Below the pieces are notes generated by a model, which saw only the letters and a list, made by a program, of their open reading frames with translations, did no database searches and had not been told where the DNA came from. The translations under genes and the position numbers were made by a program. DNA of 64,000 nt from Pyxidicoccus caerfyrddinensis (GTDB taxonomy: Bacteria > Myxococcota > Myxococcia > Myxococcales > Myxococcaceae). Shown here one piece after another: positions 1 to 8,627 of the stretch (within the stretch, counting starts at the first letter, position 1; each line of letters starts with the position of its first letter). Where the stretch lies: NCBI RefSeq assembly GCF_010894405.1, contig NZ_JAAIYA010000022.1, forward strand, positions 150,191-214,190, read 5' to 3'.

Positions 1-285
1 GTCGGCCAGCCACGGCATGAGCAGCGTGCGCGCGCCGAAGTCCGCGCCCCGCGCGGCGCAGGTGCCTCCAGTGAAGCCCTCATCACAGACGCAGACCGCG
101 CTCCCCGCGTTGTCCTTGCAGACACCATGGCCACTGCACGTGACGCCGTCGCACACCCCGGCGAGCGCCTGCGGAGTCGAGACCTCGTCGGGAGCGGATT
201 GCGAACCAGGAGATTGCTCATCTCCGCAGCCGGCGAGGGCCGCACAGAGAGTGGACAGGAGCACGACCATCCGGAGCGGCTTCAT
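1..285 (-). CDS. EGF-like domain lipoprotein (partial, C-terminus outside window)
   Basis: The 95 visible residues begin with a short basic n-region (MKPLRM), a hydrophobic stretch and the lipobox LAGC, so the product should be exported and lipid-anchored. After a linker rich in Ser/Pro comes one EGF-like module, with cysteines in CDGVTCSGHGVC and CVCDEGFTGGTC. The frame stays open to the window edge, so the remaining domains are unknown. A purine-rich AGAAAGAGG lies just upstream of the ATG. EGF-like lipoproteins are common myxobacterial surface proteins. A specific role cannot be given. Confidence 0.75.
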   Translation of the reverse strand, partial: MKPLRMVVLLSTLCAALAGCGDEQSPGSQSAPDEVSTPQALAGVCDGVTCSGHGVCKDNAGSAVCVCDEGFTGGTCAARGADFGARTLLMPWLAD

Positions 286-410
286 TGGGGGCCTCTTTCT
301 CTGAAGTAGGAAATGCAGAATTTCCCGACAAATCAGAGGCGGCACAAGCGCGCTGTTGTCTTGGGCGACCCGGTTGCGCTCATTGGCGCATTTGAGGTTC
401 CTTGCGTCGC

Positions 411-1787
411 ATGGACGAAAGCCTCCTCCCGGACATCCTCGACCAGGTGGGCCGCCAGCCGCGCGAGTTCGGCACGGTGCAGCTTCACGTGGACCCGGTG
501 GTCCGCTCGCCCGAGGGCACCCGTGCGACCGCGAGCATCTGGCTGCAGGGGGCCTTCACTCCGATGGCTCCGGACGCGAGCCTGCGAGTGCTCGACGCCG
601 AGACTCGGCGGGAGCTGATGCGTGCACCCTTGCCCTCGCTGGAGCGCGGGCAGGTCCTGCGCTGGTCGCTGCCACTGAGCCTCGACGTCGAGGTGCGCGA
701 GTTGCTCTTCCAGCCCGTGGCCCCTGTCCCCGAGGGCGCCGTGCGCGTCCGTCCGCCGTGGCGCCTCTTCGACACGCTGGAGTTGGTGAAGGAAACGCGC
801 GCGGTGGGGAACACGGACTTGCTGGCCGCGGGCGCGGCGGTCTCCCTCGCCATGGGGCGTCTGCCGGTAGGTGCCCTGCTGCGGGCTTCCAGCGCGTCGG
901 TCCAGGAGGAGATTCGCACGAAGCAGCACGCGGCCCGGGCCATGCCTGATGGCTTCGTGGTCGAAGTCACAGCGGGTCCGGCGTCGGAGGCACCGACTGA
1001 AGCGCCGGCTGCCATCACCGTCTGGGAGCCCGGCCAGCCGTTCGACGCGGCACCCTGGCGTGAGAGTTCTTCGGCGCTTCGTGAGGGAGACTCCCGCCGA
1101 GTGCAGTGCACTTGCGGCAAGGTGTCGCCTCGGGGGACGGAGTTCTGCCCGAGCTGTCTCGCGTCACTCGCGGGCGTCGCCGTGGCCGTGGAGGCCGTCG
1201 CTTCGCTGCCGCCCGACGGAGGCGCGGTGGGCGGACCGGAAGCAGGGCGTGTGGCCGCGGCACAGTCCGCCGACACGGGCCCTCGCTGTCCCCGCCATCC
1301 ACAGGTGGAGGAGACACGCACCTGTCCTCGGTGCGGCGGCTTCTACTGTGACGGGTGCCTGCCGGAAGCCCTCGAATCCGAGCGGACGCACTGTCCTGAC
1401 TGCCTGGATCGCGACAAGGTGATGGACCCGGTGCGCCTGCGTCGCGCGCTGATGCGCGACATGGCACTCGTCCATTGTGGCGTCGCGGTGGTGCTGGTCG
1501 TCGTCGGCGTGCTGGGCGCCCTGAGTGCTCCCTCCGACAAGGAGCTCTATTTCCTCGCGGGCGGCGCATGCTTCGCAGCCGTGTTCCTCGGCTTCGCGGG
1601 ACTGCTGACACTCACCCGGAACACCGCGGTCGGCTGGGGCGTCTTCGCGCTCGATGTCCTGCTCGGCGGCGCGTTCTTGTTCCTGGGCGGCATCCTGGAT
1701 GGCGGCGCCATGCTCATCGCGGCCGGCATCTCCTGCATGCAGCTCGTCCGGGCGCGGGGCCTGTCGCAAGCCCACGAGCCGGCCTGA
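411..1787 (+). CDS. Zinc-ribbon / B-box-like membrane protein, function unknown
   Basis: A 458-residue protein whose first 220 residues form a soluble region I do not recognise. A four-cysteine ribbon follows (CTCGKVSPRGTEFCPSC, about residues 228-244), then a His/Cys cluster resembling a B-box or double zinc finger (CPRHP, CPRCGGFYCDGC, CPDC, about 290-340). The last 110 residues hold about four hydrophobic segments. This looks like a cytosolic zinc-binding and regulatory part attached to a membrane bundle. The ATG at 411 is preferred; a TTG at 402 is closer to the GAGG at 394 and would add three residues. It is convergent with the next gene, with only 11 bp between stops. Confidence 0.7.
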   Translation: MDESLLPDILDQVGRQPREFGTVQLHVDPVVRSPEGTRATASIWLQGAFTPMAPDASLRVLDAETRRELMRAPLPSLERGQVLRWSLPLSLDVEVRELLFQPVAPVPEGAVRVRPPWRLFDTLELVKETRAVGNTDLLAAGAAVSLAMGRLPVGALLRASSASVQEEIRTKQHAARAMPDGFVVEVTAGPASEAPTEAPAAITVWEPGQPFDAAPWRESSSALREGDSRRVQCTCGKVSPRGTEFCPSCLASLAGVAVAVEAVASLPPDGGAVGGPEAGRVAAAQSADTGPRCPRHPQVEETRTCPRCGGFYCDGCLPEALESERTHCPDCLDRDKVMDPVRLRRALMRDMALVHCGVAVVLVVVGVLGALSAPSDKELYFLAGGACFAAVFLGFAGLLTLTRNTAVGWGVFALDVLLGGAFLFLGGILDGGAMLIAAGISCMQLVRARGLSQAHEPA

Positions 1788-1798
1788 AGCGCCGGACC

Positions 1799-2491
1799 TC
1801 AGGAGTTGTCGGCAGGTGGCGAGCCCGCTGACGGCACACGCCTCAGCACGAGCTTCGTAGGCGAGGACTCGAAGGATAGGGCAGGGTGCTCGGTCGTTCG
1901 TAGGAACCACGACTGCGGGTTCGCTAGAACGGGCTGGAGGTCGTGGATGATCGCGTTCGCGGTGAGCGGCACCCGCGCGTCGATGCAGCGCCCGTCGGGC
2001 TTGAACGTGACGAGGGTGTGCCAGGGCGGAGTGGCCGCACCCGTCTCGGGTGACCGAGGCTCTCCCGCGTCGAAGCGTTGACGGTACAGCCGCGTTGGCT
2101 GATGGACCTCGATGGCGAACCACTCACTCATGAGGTTGACGAGGCACAGCCCTGATCCGCGTTGGCTGAGGCCCACGCCCGCCATGAGGTACGAGAGCAG
2201 GTGCTCGATATGGGGCCCGCCATGCGGGCGCGCCCCGGTGTCCATGCTTCCGTCGTCATCGACGACCTGGATGACGCCGTCGGAGGTCCAGGAGACCTCG
2301 ACTCGGGAACACTGCGCTCCGGTCGCGAAGAAGGGGTCGAGCACGGCATGGGCGACGAGGAGCGAGCAGCGCCTCTCCGGCCCGAGGTACATCTCCGGGC
2401 GGCGACGCACGGCCTCCGCGGGGGTGAGCTTCTCGATGTGCTCGGCGGTGTATTCGGGAAGTGGCTTGTCGCGCTTCGTCCGCTTCCCCAT
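1799..2491 (-). CDS. Stand-alone degenerate GyrB/ParE-type GHKL ATPase domain
   Basis: The 230 residues follow the N-terminal ATPase domain of DNA gyrase B. YTAEHIEKL then EAVRRRPEMYLG matches the GyrB opening, VIQVVDDDGSMDTG sits where GyrB has its Asp-Gly-Arg-Gly motif, and RGSGLCLVNLMSEWF sits at the ATP-lid glycines. The protein stops before the transducer and TOPRIM domains. By eye alignment, the catalytic Glu (E42 in E. coli) and the Mg-binding Asn (N46) are Ala (or His) and Pro, and the second Gly of the DGRG motif is lost. ATP hydrolysis is therefore doubtful and the protein may be a decoy or inhibitor of gyrase-family enzymes. A strong GGGGAGGG ribosome site precedes the ATG. It follows ccmI by 21 bp and is probably co-transcribed with it. 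Confidence 0.7.
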   Translation of the reverse strand: MGKRTKRDKPLPEYTAEHIEKLTPAEAVRRRPEMYLGPERRCSLLVAHAVLDPFFATGAQCSRVEVSWTSDGVIQVVDDDGSMDTGARPHGGPHIEHLLSYLMAGVGLSQRGSGLCLVNLMSEWFAIEVHQPTRLYRQRFDAGEPRSPETGAATPPWHTLVTFKPDGRCIDARVPLTANAIIHDLQPVLANPQSWFLRTTEHPALSFESSPTKLVLRRVPSAGSPPADNS

Positions 2492-2512
2492 GACCGAGCC
2501 CTCCCCGTCACC

Positions 2513-3484
2513 TCACGGCGTGCCGCCACCCGTGACTTCGGAGCGCAGCTGCGCAATCGCGGGCCCGAGCTGCGGAGGCTGCATGTTGCGCGGCACCTCG
2601 ACGGAGAAGCGCTCGAAGTGCTCCAGCGCCCTCGCCTTGTCGCCGCGCCGCAGCGCGAGGCTGCCCAGGAAGATGAGCGCCTCCTGCGCGTCCGGCCACG
2701 TGTCCACCAGCGTCGTCAGCTCCGTCTCCGCGCCCTGCAGGTCTCCCTGCGTCGCGCGCAGCACGCCGCGGTGCACGCGCAGCTCGACGTTGAACGGGTC
2801 CGCGGCCAGGCCCTTCGCTGTCACCTTCGCGGCCTCCTCGAACTCCTGCCGGCGGATCAGCTCGTGGCTCAGCAGCGCCGCGGACTCGACGTCCCCGGCG
2901 TTGGACTGGAGCCGCGCCCGGGCCTCCTGCATGTCCTGGCCTTCCTCCTGCCCGCCCATGCCGTCGCCCTGCTGCTGTTGCTGTGCCTGCTGGCCACCCC
3001 CCGGCATCCGGCCCGTGGCCTCGCGGCCGTCCTCGCGCGGCTGCTGCTCGGAGACGAGCAGGTAGCCCAGTCCGCCGAAGAACAGCACGATGCCCGCGCC
3101 CCACAGCGCGCCCGCGAGCTGCGGATTGCGCGATGCCCAGCCCGTGCCCACCGGGGCCGGCGTCCGCGCCTTCGCGCCTTCACCCGACGCCTTGCGCTTG
3201 AGGTGCTCGTCCTTCGCGCGCAGCGCACCGGCGGCCTCGCGCTCCAGGCGGGACTTCTCCGCCGCGTACTGCTCGGCGCCCAGGTTGTGCTTGTCGGCCT
3301 CCAGCGAGCGGAGCTGGTCGATGAGCGACTGCGCCCGCTGCGTCAGGTCGTCCAGCGCTCCGTCGCGCGGCTCGTTCGTGGTGAGCGCGCCGCGGCTGCG
3401 CTGGAAGATGAGCCAGGCGGCGGCGGCCACGAAGGCGACAGCCAGCACGATGATTCCGGGCAACCAGTTGGTCGTCTGCTGCAT
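2513..3484 (-). CDS. ccmI: CcmI-like cytochrome c biogenesis TPR protein
   Basis: A 323-residue protein. An N-terminal membrane helix (about 9-27) is followed by a coiled-coil-like basic stretch (about 40-90), a second membrane helix (about 130-150) and a Gln-rich linker. The C-terminus (about 180-310) carries TPR-like helical repeats with motifs such as ELIRRQEFEEAAKVTAKGLA and GSLALRRGDKARALEHFERF. This two-helix plus TPR plan is that of CcmI, which presents apocytochrome c to the haem ligation complex on the periplasmic side. The gene starts 3 bp after the ccmH stop. The assignment rests on architecture and on the ccmH neighbour. Confidence 0.85.
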   Translation of the reverse strand: MQQTTNWLPGIIVLAVAFVAAAAWLIFQRSRGALTTNEPRDGALDDLTQRAQSLIDQLRSLEADKHNLGAEQYAAEKSRLEREAAGALRAKDEHLKRKASGEGAKARTPAPVGTGWASRNPQLAGALWGAGIVLFFGGLGYLLVSEQQPREDGREATGRMPGGGQQAQQQQQGDGMGGQEEGQDMQEARARLQSNAGDVESAALLSHELIRRQEFEEAAKVTAKGLAADPFNVELRVHRGVLRATQGDLQGAETELTTLVDTWPDAQEALIFLGSLALRRGDKARALEHFERFSVEVPRNMQPPQLGPAIAQLRSEVTGGGTP

Positions 3485-3487
3485 GGC

Positions 3488-3994
3488 TCAGCGCTCCATT
3501 TCCCGGCGCACGGCCTGGAGGTACGGGTCTTCTTCATCCGCCGGCGGGGTTCCCGCCGGTGTCGCCGGGGCGGCGGTCGTTGTCTTCGCGAGCTGCGTTT
3601 CGGGAGGGCCGCGCTGGAGCTGTCTCCAGATGACGAAGCCGCCCACCGCGAGCAGCGCCACGGGGCCCAGCCACACGAGCCAGTTGAAGCCCTGCGCGGT
3701 GGGCTCCAGCAGCACCCACTCGCCGTAGCGGGCGACGAAGTAGTCCACGACCTCCTCGTCGGTCTTCCCCTCGGCCACGAGCGAGCGCACGGTGTCGAGC
3801 TGGGCCCGCGCCATGGAGGCCGGGCTGTCCGCGATGGACACACCCTGGCACACGGCGCAGCGCAGCTGCTTGCCGAGCTGCTGGACGCGGGCCTCCAGTT
3901 TTGGCTCGAGAGGTTGGCTTCCGCCCTGCTGGGGCGCGTACTGGCCGGTGAGGAGGCTGAAGGCGAGGGTCAGCGACAGGAGGGCAGCGGTCAT
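3488..3994 (-). CDS. ccmH: CcmH apocytochrome c thiol reductase subunit
   Basis: A 168-residue exported protein with a signal sequence (about 1-18), then the redox motif LRCAVCQ at about residues 44-50 followed by SIADSPASMA. That is the CcmH/CycL signature, usually LRCPVCQ with Ala here in place of Pro. A membrane anchor lies near 120-140. CcmH keeps the cysteines of the apocytochrome CXXCH motif reduced for haem ligation. AGGGAG is 5 bp upstream of the ATG. ccmI follows directly. This pair lies about 7.5 kb from ccmG on the same strand, although these genes are usually contiguous. Confidence 0.93.
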   Translation of the reverse strand: MTAALLSLTLAFSLLTGQYAPQQGGSQPLEPKLEARVQQLGKQLRCAVCQGVSIADSPASMARAQLDTVRSLVAEGKTDEEVVDYFVARYGEWVLLEPTAQGFNWLVWLGPVALLAVGGFVIWRQLQRGPPETQLAKTTTAAPATPAGTPPADEEDPYLQAVRREMER

Positions 3995-4101
3995 CGGACT
4001 CCCTGGAACCGTCCCTACGTAGCGCTACCGGGCCCATCTTGGACAGCGAAACCTGCGCGCCGGGCGCCCGTCCCGCCGCCCGCCCTGGAGGTGTGGGGGC
4101 G

Positions 4102-5703
4102 TCAGCGCAGTTGCTCGAAGGTGGGGCCCAGGACGGGGTCGGCGCTGAGCAGGTAATCGTCCCGGCTCAGGAACAGCTCGAGAGGCACGGCGGCGGGGTT
4201 GCGTGTCTTCATGGGACCATGGGAGTCGTTGGAGTCCCTGTGAAGGACGCGACCGTCCTCCAGGAGGATGGCCCAATACGGCTCACCGCCACGATGAGCG
4301 TCGATGCGGTAGCGAGCCACCGCGGCGCGTGGGGCGTCCGGCAGCAGCCCCAGCGGTGTCACCCGGGGGGGCGCCTCCATCCGACCATCCGCGCGGTAGC
4401 GTGCCTCCACGAGGAGGGCCCGCCGGGGGTTCTTCGGCGACGCCGCCACCAACAGCGCATGCAGCCGCCCTGCGGTGTCCATCCACAATCCGGGCTCGGA
4501 CCCGGGCAGGGCGCGCGCGCCTCGGACCAGGGTGCTGGCCACGCGGGTCAGCCGCCCCGTGCTGGTGGTGCGGACATGATGGAGGTCCAGCCCTCCCAGG
4601 GATTCCTCCACCAGCAGCACGCTGACGCCATTACCGACCGAGGAGGGCTGGATGGTGGCACGTGCGGCTACGGGAACACCGGGCAGGATGACGCGTCCCA
4701 CCTCGCGTCCCGGGGTGACTTCCGTGGCGTCGTTCGAGGTCTGGAAGCGGATGAGCCGCAGCGTCCTCCCGCCGGCGCCCACCACGGGGACGAAGAGCTC
4801 TCCGGCCACGGATTCCAGGGGAGGCCGGACGATGCGCTCGGGCGTTTCGCCCAGGTCGAAGCGGAACGGCTTGAGCGTGGTCGCCGCCATCCCCCCCACC
4901 GCCACGAGCGAGGTGCCGTGACGCCACATGAGCCAGTGCACGGAGAAGTCACCTTGAGCGTCGTTCGACCAGGGGACCAGCGCCTCCGTGGAGCCGGGCT
5001 CGACAGGGCCCTGGAGCGTCGCCGCCCGCATCGTCACTCCGCCTTCGGTGTCTTCCGCGTTCTGGTCGTCATAGCCGTTGGCCATGAGCATCGGCTGTCC
5101 GTCGACATCCTGGATCCACGCCGCCATGGCGGCATCGGCATAGGAAGCGGCCACGACGAAGCCCAACGAGGGGACCCCCGCGGAAGAGGACACGATTTCG
5201 AATTCGACCGGAGCGGCGCTCACGGTGAGCTTCTCCTGCTGCAGTCGGGCACCCAGGCGGTAGCGCCCGGGACGTGTGGCGGGCAGCCACTCATGCAGAT
5301 CCACCACGAACTCAATCGCCTGCCCTGCGCCCAACCGGATTCGTGGAGCCTCGTCCATCGTGAGGACGTAGGCGGGGTTGCGCAGGACGAACGAGCGCCA
5401 GGTGACGCTCAGCCCGTCAGGGAACTCCGGTCCGGTCAGCGTGTAGGCCAAGGACTGGTCCGCGTCCCGGAAGGGATCGCGCAGCTCCAGGGGCTCGGTG
5501 CCCTCGTTGCGGAGGATGATGCGCGCGCTGCGGGCCTCCGCCGCGGTGAAGCGCTCCTTGGGAAGCCGGAACTGGATGCTCAAGGAAGGACCTCCGGTGA
5601 GGGGCATCTTGCGGGGAGCCGAGGGGACTGGCGGAGGGCTCGCGCCGCCCGCAAGCGAGAGGACCAGCAGCAGCGCCGGACACGACAGGACGAGCGCGCT
5701 CAT
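4102..5703 (-). CDS. Secreted protein of unknown function, coupled to the metallopeptidase gene
   Basis: The ATG overlaps the TGA of the upstream metallopeptidase gene as ATGA, which sets the start and implies translational coupling. The 533-residue product has a signal peptide (about 1-22). An Ig-like beta-sandwich region (about 35-150) has the pattern of a basic strand, ARIILRNEGTEPLELRDPF, then a GRYRLGARL strand, as in protease-inhibitor and chaperone-like sandwiches. The remaining 350 residues are repetitive beta-strand-rich sequence that could fold as a propeller. No catalytic motif was seen. Coupling to a peptidase suggests a partner, inhibitor or immunity role, which is inference only. 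It ends about 110 bp before ccmH. Confidence 0.6.
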   Translation of the reverse strand: MSALVLSCPALLLVLSLAGGASPPPVPSAPRKMPLTGGPSLSIQFRLPKERFTAAEARSARIILRNEGTEPLELRDPFRDADQSLAYTLTGPEFPDGLSVTWRSFVLRNPAYVLTMDEAPRIRLGAGQAIEFVVDLHEWLPATRPGRYRLGARLQQEKLTVSAAPVEFEIVSSSAGVPSLGFVVAASYADAAMAAWIQDVDGQPMLMANGYDDQNAEDTEGGVTMRAATLQGPVEPGSTEALVPWSNDAQGDFSVHWLMWRHGTSLVAVGGMAATTLKPFRFDLGETPERIVRPPLESVAGELFVPVVGAGGRTLRLIRFQTSNDATEVTPGREVGRVILPGVPVAARATIQPSSVGNGVSVLLVEESLGGLDLHHVRTTSTGRLTRVASTLVRGARALPGSEPGLWMDTAGRLHALLVAASPKNPRRALLVEARYRADGRMEAPPRVTPLGLLPDAPRAAVARYRIDAHRGGEPYWAILLEDGRVLHRDSNDSHGPMKTRNPAAVPLELFLSRDDYLLSADPVLGPTFEQLR

Positions 5704-7799
5704 GGGTGGGCGTTCCGGCTTCCATCGCTGCTCAGCAGCGTCGCGTTCCAACCCCGGAGCCGCAGGAGACAGAGGCCGCACAGCCGCCGCTCCACGGAGT
5801 AGTCGTAGCCCATCAGGCAGTCGCTCCCATCCTGGTCATGCAGTGCCGCGCGCGCACCGGCTGGAACTCGCGGCACCGGGAAGGGCGCATGGGGAAGAAA
5901 GAGCTGGTGGCCGAGCTCATGGGCGATGGTCTGTTCCAGCGAGTTGGCGTTGTGGATGTAGTTGGCGGCCGAGCCGCACTGGACGACGGCGCAGCGGTTC
6001 CGGGGGTTGGAAGGGAACTCCTTGGAGAACCCGTTGACCGAGGCGCCACCCGGCTGCCGTTCCAGATTGTAGAGGCCGCAGAACTGGAGAAGCAGGATGC
6101 CCTCCCTCAGGCCCGGAAGCGCGTCGAAAGCCTTGACGAGAAGTTCCTTTGACCAGTCCTTGCACTGCAGGTGGTAGGCCTCCTCCTTGAGGAGCGGGAC
6201 GGTGACCCGTGGAGGGCTGAGCCACTTCGCAAGCGCGGCGTCGTCACAGCGCTTCTGGCGCTTCACCTCCTCCAGGAACTCCGCATACGCGCGGAAGGTG
6301 AACGCGTGGTCTCCCGAGGCGTGCTGGTCCACCGTGGGGTCGACGGCCGCGCGCAGCTCCCACGAGCGGTGCGCCTTCACCGCCGCCGCGATGCGCGCGT
6401 TGTACTCCGCCGCCGGGAGGTCCGTGACGCCGCCGCTCTTGTCCACCAGCCTGAGGAATGCGCGCTCGAGCTGCGCCTGCACTGCCGCCAGTGAGAAGCC
6501 GGCGATGCCCGCGTGCTTCCGGACCACGCGCGAGATGTGGACCTCGCGCCAGGTCTCGAAGGTGCCGGTGGTGGCGCGCACGGCCGCGGGCAGGGGCGCG
6601 GCGTCCTCCACGTCCAGCGCCACGGCCCCGTCCTTGCGCCGCTCGTACGCGAGCTGCACCGTCACACGCCACGCGTCCCCCGCGATGCGCGAGGGCTGGA
6701 ACATCACGCCCGTCCGCCCCGCATAGGCGCCGGACGTCCACGCCTCGGTGAAGGCCGCCCACTTGCGATGGCCACAGGGCACGACTCGAAAGGGAAACAC
6801 GCCGTCGCGCGGCGTGTCGCGGGGCGCGTAGCCCGCCTGTTTCGGGAACACGGCGGACGAGGGCAGGCCCCGCTTGCCACCTACGTCCCGGTGCGCGTTG
6901 TCCCCCGTGGGCCGTGAAGCCGTGCACTCGCGGTTGAGCGCCTGCTCCAGGAAGGCGCGCGCATGTGGCGTGTGAGGGGTGAGATCCTCGGCCACGTCCT
7001 CCCAGTCCCAGAGGAAGCGCACCCGTCCCAGCGCCTTCGGCGCATCCACGCGCCGGCCCGCCGAGTCCTTCAGCCACGCGCGCGCGAAGATGGGGATGTC
7101 CGGCCCACTGCCCCACATGGCCCGGTACTGATGGAAGTCGATGTCCCTTTCCATCTCGACCGAGCTCGTCTTGAAGAGGTTGCTGACGAGCCGCACCTCG
7201 GCCTTCTCCCCGCGCGCGGGCAGCTTTCCCAGGGCAGCGGTCAGCTCGCGGTCCCTCTGCCGGGACAGCACGCGCGAGTCCCCCAGCTCCAGGTCCATTC
7301 CATCCACCAGCACGTGGAAGTACGTCCACGCCACCGGGCACTCCGCCCAACCGCCCCCTTGCAGCGTGAGCTTCAGCTTGTAGGGCGAGTGCTCCACGGT
7401 GACGACGCCGTCCGGAAAGGCGTCGCACTCCGTCACGCGCCCGTCCCAGCGCAGCCGGTGGTCGCCCGCGGCGACTTCCGCGGCGGACAGCTCGCGAGAC
7501 CACAGCGGCGCCTTCCGGTGGCGTGTGAAGAGCTCCAGCCTTCCGGCGCGGGCCAGGCCCGCCGTGTTGCTCAACCGGTAGGCGAGCTCCACCGGCTCGA
7601 CTTCGGGTGCGAAGTGGAAGCCGTCCTCTCCGCCGCCGGGAGCGCGGAAGGGAGCGGGCAGGTGACAGCGGGACGACGTCCCGCCAGGGGTGGAGAGCCG
7701 GAAGTCCGCCACGCTATAGCTGGCGGGCCGCAGCCGGTTCCGGTTGCGCCCTCCCGACGAAGTGAGGGCGACACAGGCCGTAAGTGCGATGCGGGGCAT
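5700..7799 (-). CDS. Large zinc metallopeptidase, candidate secreted effector
   Basis: A 699-residue protein with the zinc site HELGHQLFLPH near residue 635 (HExxH plus a third His), followed by CLMGY as a Met-turn-like motif and a Cys/Trp tail (CGLCLLRLRGW). The N-terminus is a beta-rich segment in which ELAYRL, LELF and SPYKLKL recur. From memory, this combination of an N-terminal sandwich with a C-terminal HExxH and C-x2-C-x4-LRGW tail occurs in proteins encoded beside VgrG/PAAR genes. The first residues (MPRIALTAC) could be a short lipoprotein signal. It starts 9 bp after the peptidoglycan-binding gene and overlaps the next gene by 4 bp. No secretion machinery is in the window. Confidence 0.75.
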   Translation of the reverse strand: MPRIALTACVALTSSGGRNRNRLRPASYSVADFRLSTPGGTSSRCHLPAPFRAPGGGEDGFHFAPEVEPVELAYRLSNTAGLARAGRLELFTRHRKAPLWSRELSAAEVAAGDHRLRWDGRVTECDAFPDGVVTVEHSPYKLKLTLQGGGWAECPVAWTYFHVLVDGMDLELGDSRVLSRQRDRELTAALGKLPARGEKAEVRLVSNLFKTSSVEMERDIDFHQYRAMWGSGPDIPIFARAWLKDSAGRRVDAPKALGRVRFLWDWEDVAEDLTPHTPHARAFLEQALNRECTASRPTGDNAHRDVGGKRGLPSSAVFPKQAGYAPRDTPRDGVFPFRVVPCGHRKWAAFTEAWTSGAYAGRTGVMFQPSRIAGDAWRVTVQLAYERRKDGAVALDVEDAAPLPAAVRATTGTFETWREVHISRVVRKHAGIAGFSLAAVQAQLERAFLRLVDKSGGVTDLPAAEYNARIAAAVKAHRSWELRAAVDPTVDQHASGDHAFTFRAYAEFLEEVKRQKRCDDAALAKWLSPPRVTVPLLKEEAYHLQCKDWSKELLVKAFDALPGLREGILLLQFCGLYNLERQPGGASVNGFSKEFPSNPRNRCAVVQCGSAANYIHNANSLEQTIAHELGHQLFLPHAPFPVPRVPAGARAALHDQDGSDCLMGYDYSVERRLCGLCLLRLRGWNATLLSSDGSRNAHP

Positions 7800-7808
7800 G
7801 GGCGTGCG

Positions 7809-8399
7809 TCAGGCGTCGTGTTGCCGGATGAGCTCTTGCTGCACGTCCGCGAGCTGCCCCGTGTCGGGCAGGCCGTGCGTGCGCTGGAAGGCGCGCACGG
7901 CGGCACGGGTGCGGGGGCCGGGGGTGCCGCGCTCGCCGTCAGCGGGGAAGCCCAGGTTGTGCAGCCGCTCCTGCGCGGCACGCACCGCGTCCGCGTCGAA
8001 GCTCACCAATGACTGGAGCTGGAGCGTCCAGCGCAGCGTCACCGGCTCGGGCGTGGAGGCGGCGGGGGGGTCGGGGAAGTCGGCGTCGCGGACGGGGGGC
8101 GGGTAGGGCGGTGGCGCTCCGGGTGGGGCGACGGAGGCGGGCTCGGGCGCGGAGGCCGCGTCGGGCGCGGGGAGCTTCAACACCAGCTCACCGCCGGGCA
8201 GGCCCGGCACCTCATGGGAGAGCGAGCCGTCCGCGGCGGTGCGGCCGTGGTGCTCCGTCCTTCCCACCGTGAGCACGTATTCCTGTCCGGCGTAGGGCGC
8301 TTCTCGTGGGTCCAGCAGGATGATGTGCAGGCGCTTCTGCTTCAGTGTGAAGGTGCTCGTGCTTCCCGTCTGAATGGGTGCCGTCCTCGGGCCAACCAT
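7809..8399 (-). CDS. Peptidoglycan-binding-domain protein with N-terminal beta domain (effector-module type)
   Basis: A 196-residue protein. The N-terminal part (about 18-75: HIILLDPREAPYAGQEYVL, then GRTAADGSLSHEVPG) is a carboxypeptidase-regulatory-like beta domain. A Pro/Ala-rich linker follows. The C-terminus (about 135-196) is a PG_binding_1 repeat (VRAAQERLHNLGFPADG, TRAAVRAFQRTHGLPDTG). This two-domain layout is typical of small proteins encoded between VgrG/PAAR genes and toxins. There is no signal peptide, which would fit loading onto a contractile apparatus. GGGGGAG lies 5-6 bp upstream of the ATG. The metallopeptidase gene follows at 9 bp. Confidence 0.75.
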   Translation of the reverse strand: MVGPRTAPIQTGSTSTFTLKQKRLHIILLDPREAPYAGQEYVLTVGRTEHHGRTAADGSLSHEVPGLPGGELVLKLPAPDAASAPEPASVAPPGAPPPYPPPVRDADFPDPPAASTPEPVTLRWTLQLQSLVSFDADAVRAAQERLHNLGFPADGERGTPGPRTRAAVRAFQRTHGLPDTGQLADVQQELIRQHDA

Positions 8400-8519
8400 G
8401 CCGCGCTCCCCCGTGCCTGGACTCGCGATGGTGCCTGTACCGTGTTGTTGGCGGGGCCAAGGTACGCCAGGGCCGTGGAACCACGAGCGTCGAAAGCACG
8501 TGAAATTTCGCGGAGTGTT

Positions 8520-8542
8520 GGTTGGGTTGACGAACCTCAACC
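8520..8542 (-). terminator. Hairpin downstream of the small secreted-protein gene
   Basis: GGTTG-GGTT, loop GACG, AACC-(T)-CAACC forms a nine-pair stem with one bulged base. It lies between the stop of the 8628-9056 gene and the start of the peptidoglycan-binding gene. There is no clear T-run, so termination is only probable. Confidence 0.35.
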
Positions 8543-8627
8543 TCCCGGGTCGGAGAGGCGACGCTGCTCCGGCCAGCCGTCCAGCGGGATTGATCGCTGC
8601 CGGACGCGCACCAGCCCCGGCGAGCGC

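Noticed and set aside
4102..8399. Complete type VI or other contractile secretion locus
   Set aside because: Only effector-like genes are present; no sheath, tube, baseplate, VgrG or PAAR gene was found in the window.
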